A stretch of 16,104 nt of DNA, taken from Candidatus Hydrogenedentota bacterium. Lineage in GTDB: Bacteria > Hydrogenedentota > Hydrogenedentia > Hydrogenedentiales > CAITNO01. Each line of letters starts with the position of its first letter. Position 1 is the stretch's first letter. The stretch is taken from positions 1-16,104 of the forward strand of contig CAIXUF010001169.1 in NCBI GenBank assembly GCA_903922535.1, read 5' to 3'. The notes beneath the pieces are model-generated. The model had not been told where the DNA came from. It ran no database searches and saw only the letters and a list, made by a program, of their open reading frames with translations. The position numbers and the translations under genes were made by a program. Positions 14,450 through 16,104 of this stretch are shown piece by piece.

Positions 14450-16104
14450 ATGAATATTCTTACCAAGCTTGCCATTAAAATGCATGTGATCCATTGGCGG
14501 TTGACGTGGAGGAAGCACGACTCCCATTACCCCTCCCCCGTGAAGGACAACCCCAAGTTCATGACGGCCTGGCAGGCGGTGGACCTGATCAAGGACGGGG
14601 CGATCATGGCCACCTCGGGGCTTGCGGGCAACCAGCGCTGCGCGCTGATGTACTGGGCGATGCGCGAGAAGTTCCAGGCCGGGAAACACCCCGCGAACAT
14701 CACGGTCATCTGCGTGGGGGGCCAGGGCGGCCGGGGCAAGATTCCCGGATCGCTTGAGGAGATAGCGCTGCCCGGACTGAACACGCGGCTGTTCACGGGC
14801 CACGCGGAGACCTTTAAGGCGCAGCTCAGGCTCGCCGACGCGGGCAAACTCGAACTCCAGATCATCCCGCAGGGCACGCTCACGCTGCTGCTCAAGGCGC
14901 AGGCCGAAGGCCGCGACCATGTCATCAACAGCACGGGCACGGGCACGCTGATCGACCCGCGCACGGGCCGCGGCACGCCGCTCACCCCCGGCGCGCCGCA
15001 GTATGTGGAGGTGCTGGAGGACGGCCGCTTCAAGTACCACATTCCCCTGATCGACACGGCCGTGTTCAGCGCGCCCGCGGCGGACCGCAGGGGCAACATC
15101 TACATGAAGAACTGCTCCGTGCTGGCCGAAAGCCGGGAAATCGCGCGGGCGGCCAGGCGCAACGGCGGCACGGTCATCGTCAACGTGGGCCGGATTGTCG
15201 AGGAGGGGTATGACGAGGTGTTCCTGCCCGCGGAGGAGGTGGACGCCGTCGTTTACTGGCCCGATGTGGAGCAGACCGCGACCATAAAGCACCGCAAATA
15301 CTGGGAGCTGTTCACCACGAACAGCCGCCTGCCGATAGACGAGGGCATCGCCCGCACGCGGATTGTGAACGACATGCTGGGCGTGACGCCGCGCCGCAAG
15401 CCGATCGACAATGTGCTGGCCCGGCTGGCCACGAAGATCTTCACCGACAACGCCCACGACGGCGACCATGTCGACATCGGTGTCGGCCTGCCCGAGGAGG
15501 TGTCGCGTATCCTGTACGAGAGCGGCGCGGTGAAGCACATCACGATGATCAACGAGAGCGGGGTGTTCGGCGGCATGGCCGCGCCCGGCATTTTCTTCGG
15601 GGCCGCCATCAACCCCACCGAGATTGTGTCGTCCGCCACCGCCTTTGAGCGGGTCTACAAGCGGCTCGACTGGGCCATCCTTGGCGCGCTGGAAACGGAC
15701 AGCACGGGCAACATCAACGTGTCCAAGCGCGGCGAGGGCGCGCGGAATTACGTCGGCCCCGGCGGCTTCATCGACCTCGTCACCAACGCCAAGGCGCTCA
15801 TCTTCTGCAGCGCCTGGGGCGAACGCGCCGACATCGGGGTGAAGGACGGCAAGGTGTGCGTGAATGAACGGGGGGTGTCCAAGTACATAGACAAGGTGAG
15901 CGAAATCACCTTTAACGGCGCCGAGGCGCTCCGGCAGGGCAAGAAGGTCTTCTACGTCACGCACGTCGGCGCGTTTCAACTCACGGCGCGCGGAATGGAA
16001 CTGATTTACGTCATGCCCGGAATTGACGTGCAGAAGGACATCATCGACGCCTGTGCCATGCGCATCGTGCTGCCCGAGATGGGACAGCCGGCCGTCGCGG
16101 GGCC
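14450..16104 (+). CDS. Family I CoA-transferase (acetate/3-ketoacid CoA-transferase, YdiF/Pct-like), 3' end cut
   Basis: 551 residues are visible and the frame is still open at the right edge. It is a fused alpha-beta CoA-transferase. The N-terminal half has AVDLIKDGAIMATSGLAGNQ (from about 43), GGQGGRGKIPG and a GTGTLIDPRTGRGTP region. The C-terminal half has GVGLPEEV and the catalytic motif MINESGVFGG, where Glu369 in the E-x-G-x-x-G signature forms the glutamyl-CoA thioester. The end matches YdiF/Pct proteins (FYVTHVGAFQLT, then MPGIDVQKDI), so only a few dozen residues are probably missing. Such enzymes move CoA between short-chain acyl-CoAs and acetate or 3-ketoacids in the cytoplasm. 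A basic 37-residue N-terminal extension precedes the usual start; Met38 (MTAWQAVDLIK) is an alternative start. The Shine-Dalgarno AGGCGG is modest. The long antisense open frame over this gene is a GC artefact. Confidence 0.92.
   Translation, partial: MNILTKLAIKMHVIHWRLTWRKHDSHYPSPVKDNPKFMTAWQAVDLIKDGAIMATSGLAGNQRCALMYWAMREKFQAGKHPANITVICVGGQGGRGKIPGSLEEIALPGLNTRLFTGHAETFKAQLRLADAGKLELQIIPQGTLTLLLKAQAEGRDHVINSTGTGTLIDPRTGRGTPLTPGAPQYVEVLEDGRFKYHIPLIDTAVFSAPAADRRGNIYMKNCSVLAESREIARAARRNGGTVIVNVGRIVEEGYDEVFLPAEEVDAVVYWPDVEQTATIKHRKYWELFTTNSRLPIDEGIARTRIVNDMLGVTPRRKPIDNVLARLATKIFTDNAHDGDHVDIGVGLPEEVSRILYESGAVKHITMINESGVFGGMAAPGIFFGAAINPTEIVSSATAFERVYKRLDWAILGALETDSTGNINVSKRGEGARNYVGPGGFIDLVTNAKALIFCSAWGERADIGVKDGKVCVNERGVSKYIDKVSEITFNGAEALRQGKKVFYVTHVGAFQLTARGMELIYVMPGIDVQKDIIDACAMRIVLPEMGQPAVAG

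Noticed and set aside
14345..15979. 544-codon antisense frame over the CoA-transferase
   Set aside because: It is the GC-driven shadow of a clearly recognised enzyme and has no family-like sequence.

Overview
The window is GC-rich, gene-dense bacterial chromosome. It encodes exported FG-GAP, GH172/DUF2961 and TIM-barrel-like proteins, two divergent uroporphyrinogen-decarboxylase-fold (URO-D) proteins, a YgiQ radical SAM protein and a family I CoA-transferase. It also has short phased intergenic repeats. This mixture is familiar from environmental genomes of the Planctomycetota / Hydrogenedentota / Lentisphaerota type. That placement is inference from gene content and style; there is no rRNA or phylogenetic marker here. 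I see no tRNA, rRNA, CRISPR, phage or transposase gene.

Layout. Positions 1-11524 hold seven genes, all on the minus strand. In transcription order they are: oligoendopeptidase F (9719-11524), a secreted DUF2961/GH172 protein (8132-9682), a URO-D-like protein (6981-7985), a secreted TIM-barrel glycoside-hydrolase-like protein (4829-6679), a YgiQ-type radical SAM protein (2908-4692), a secreted FG-GAP/VCBS repeat protein (1235-2614), and a second URO-D-like protein cut by the left edge (1-829). A divergent promoter region (11525-11765) separates this block from a plus-strand exported helical/TPR-like protein (11766-13421), which ends in a textbook terminator. A short minus-strand lipoprotein (13713-14195) follows. 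Divergent from it is a plus-strand acyl-CoA:acetate/3-ketoacid CoA-transferase (14450 onward), cut by the right edge. Two real genes (1-829 minus and 14450-16104 plus) are open at the window edges, so a search for closed reading frames would miss them.

How the genes fit together. The minus-strand genes are mostly spaced by 130-400 bp, and a terminator and other hairpins lie between several of them. This looks like a set of small, separately expressed units rather than one operon; only pepF and the GH172 gene are tightly spaced (36 bp). The secreted GH172, TIM-barrel and FG-GAP proteins together with two URO-D-like proteins suggest a carbohydrate or C1-scavenging lifestyle. No substrate can be named from sequence alone.

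Most notable signals. (1) An intergenic element of 9-bp units forms a long stem with two alternative partner arms (2752-2858). (2) A 10-bp GGAC-led repeat lies next to a 14-bp stem (6843-6965). (3) The exported helical protein should mature to an N-terminal Trp-Gly, as in S1/P1 nucleases and zinc phospholipase C, but the expected metal-binding His appears to be Met. (4) The edge URO-D gene has a palindrome-rich leader with a hairpin abutting its ribosome binding site. (5) A heptamer repeat over a stop codon places TGA in all three frames.
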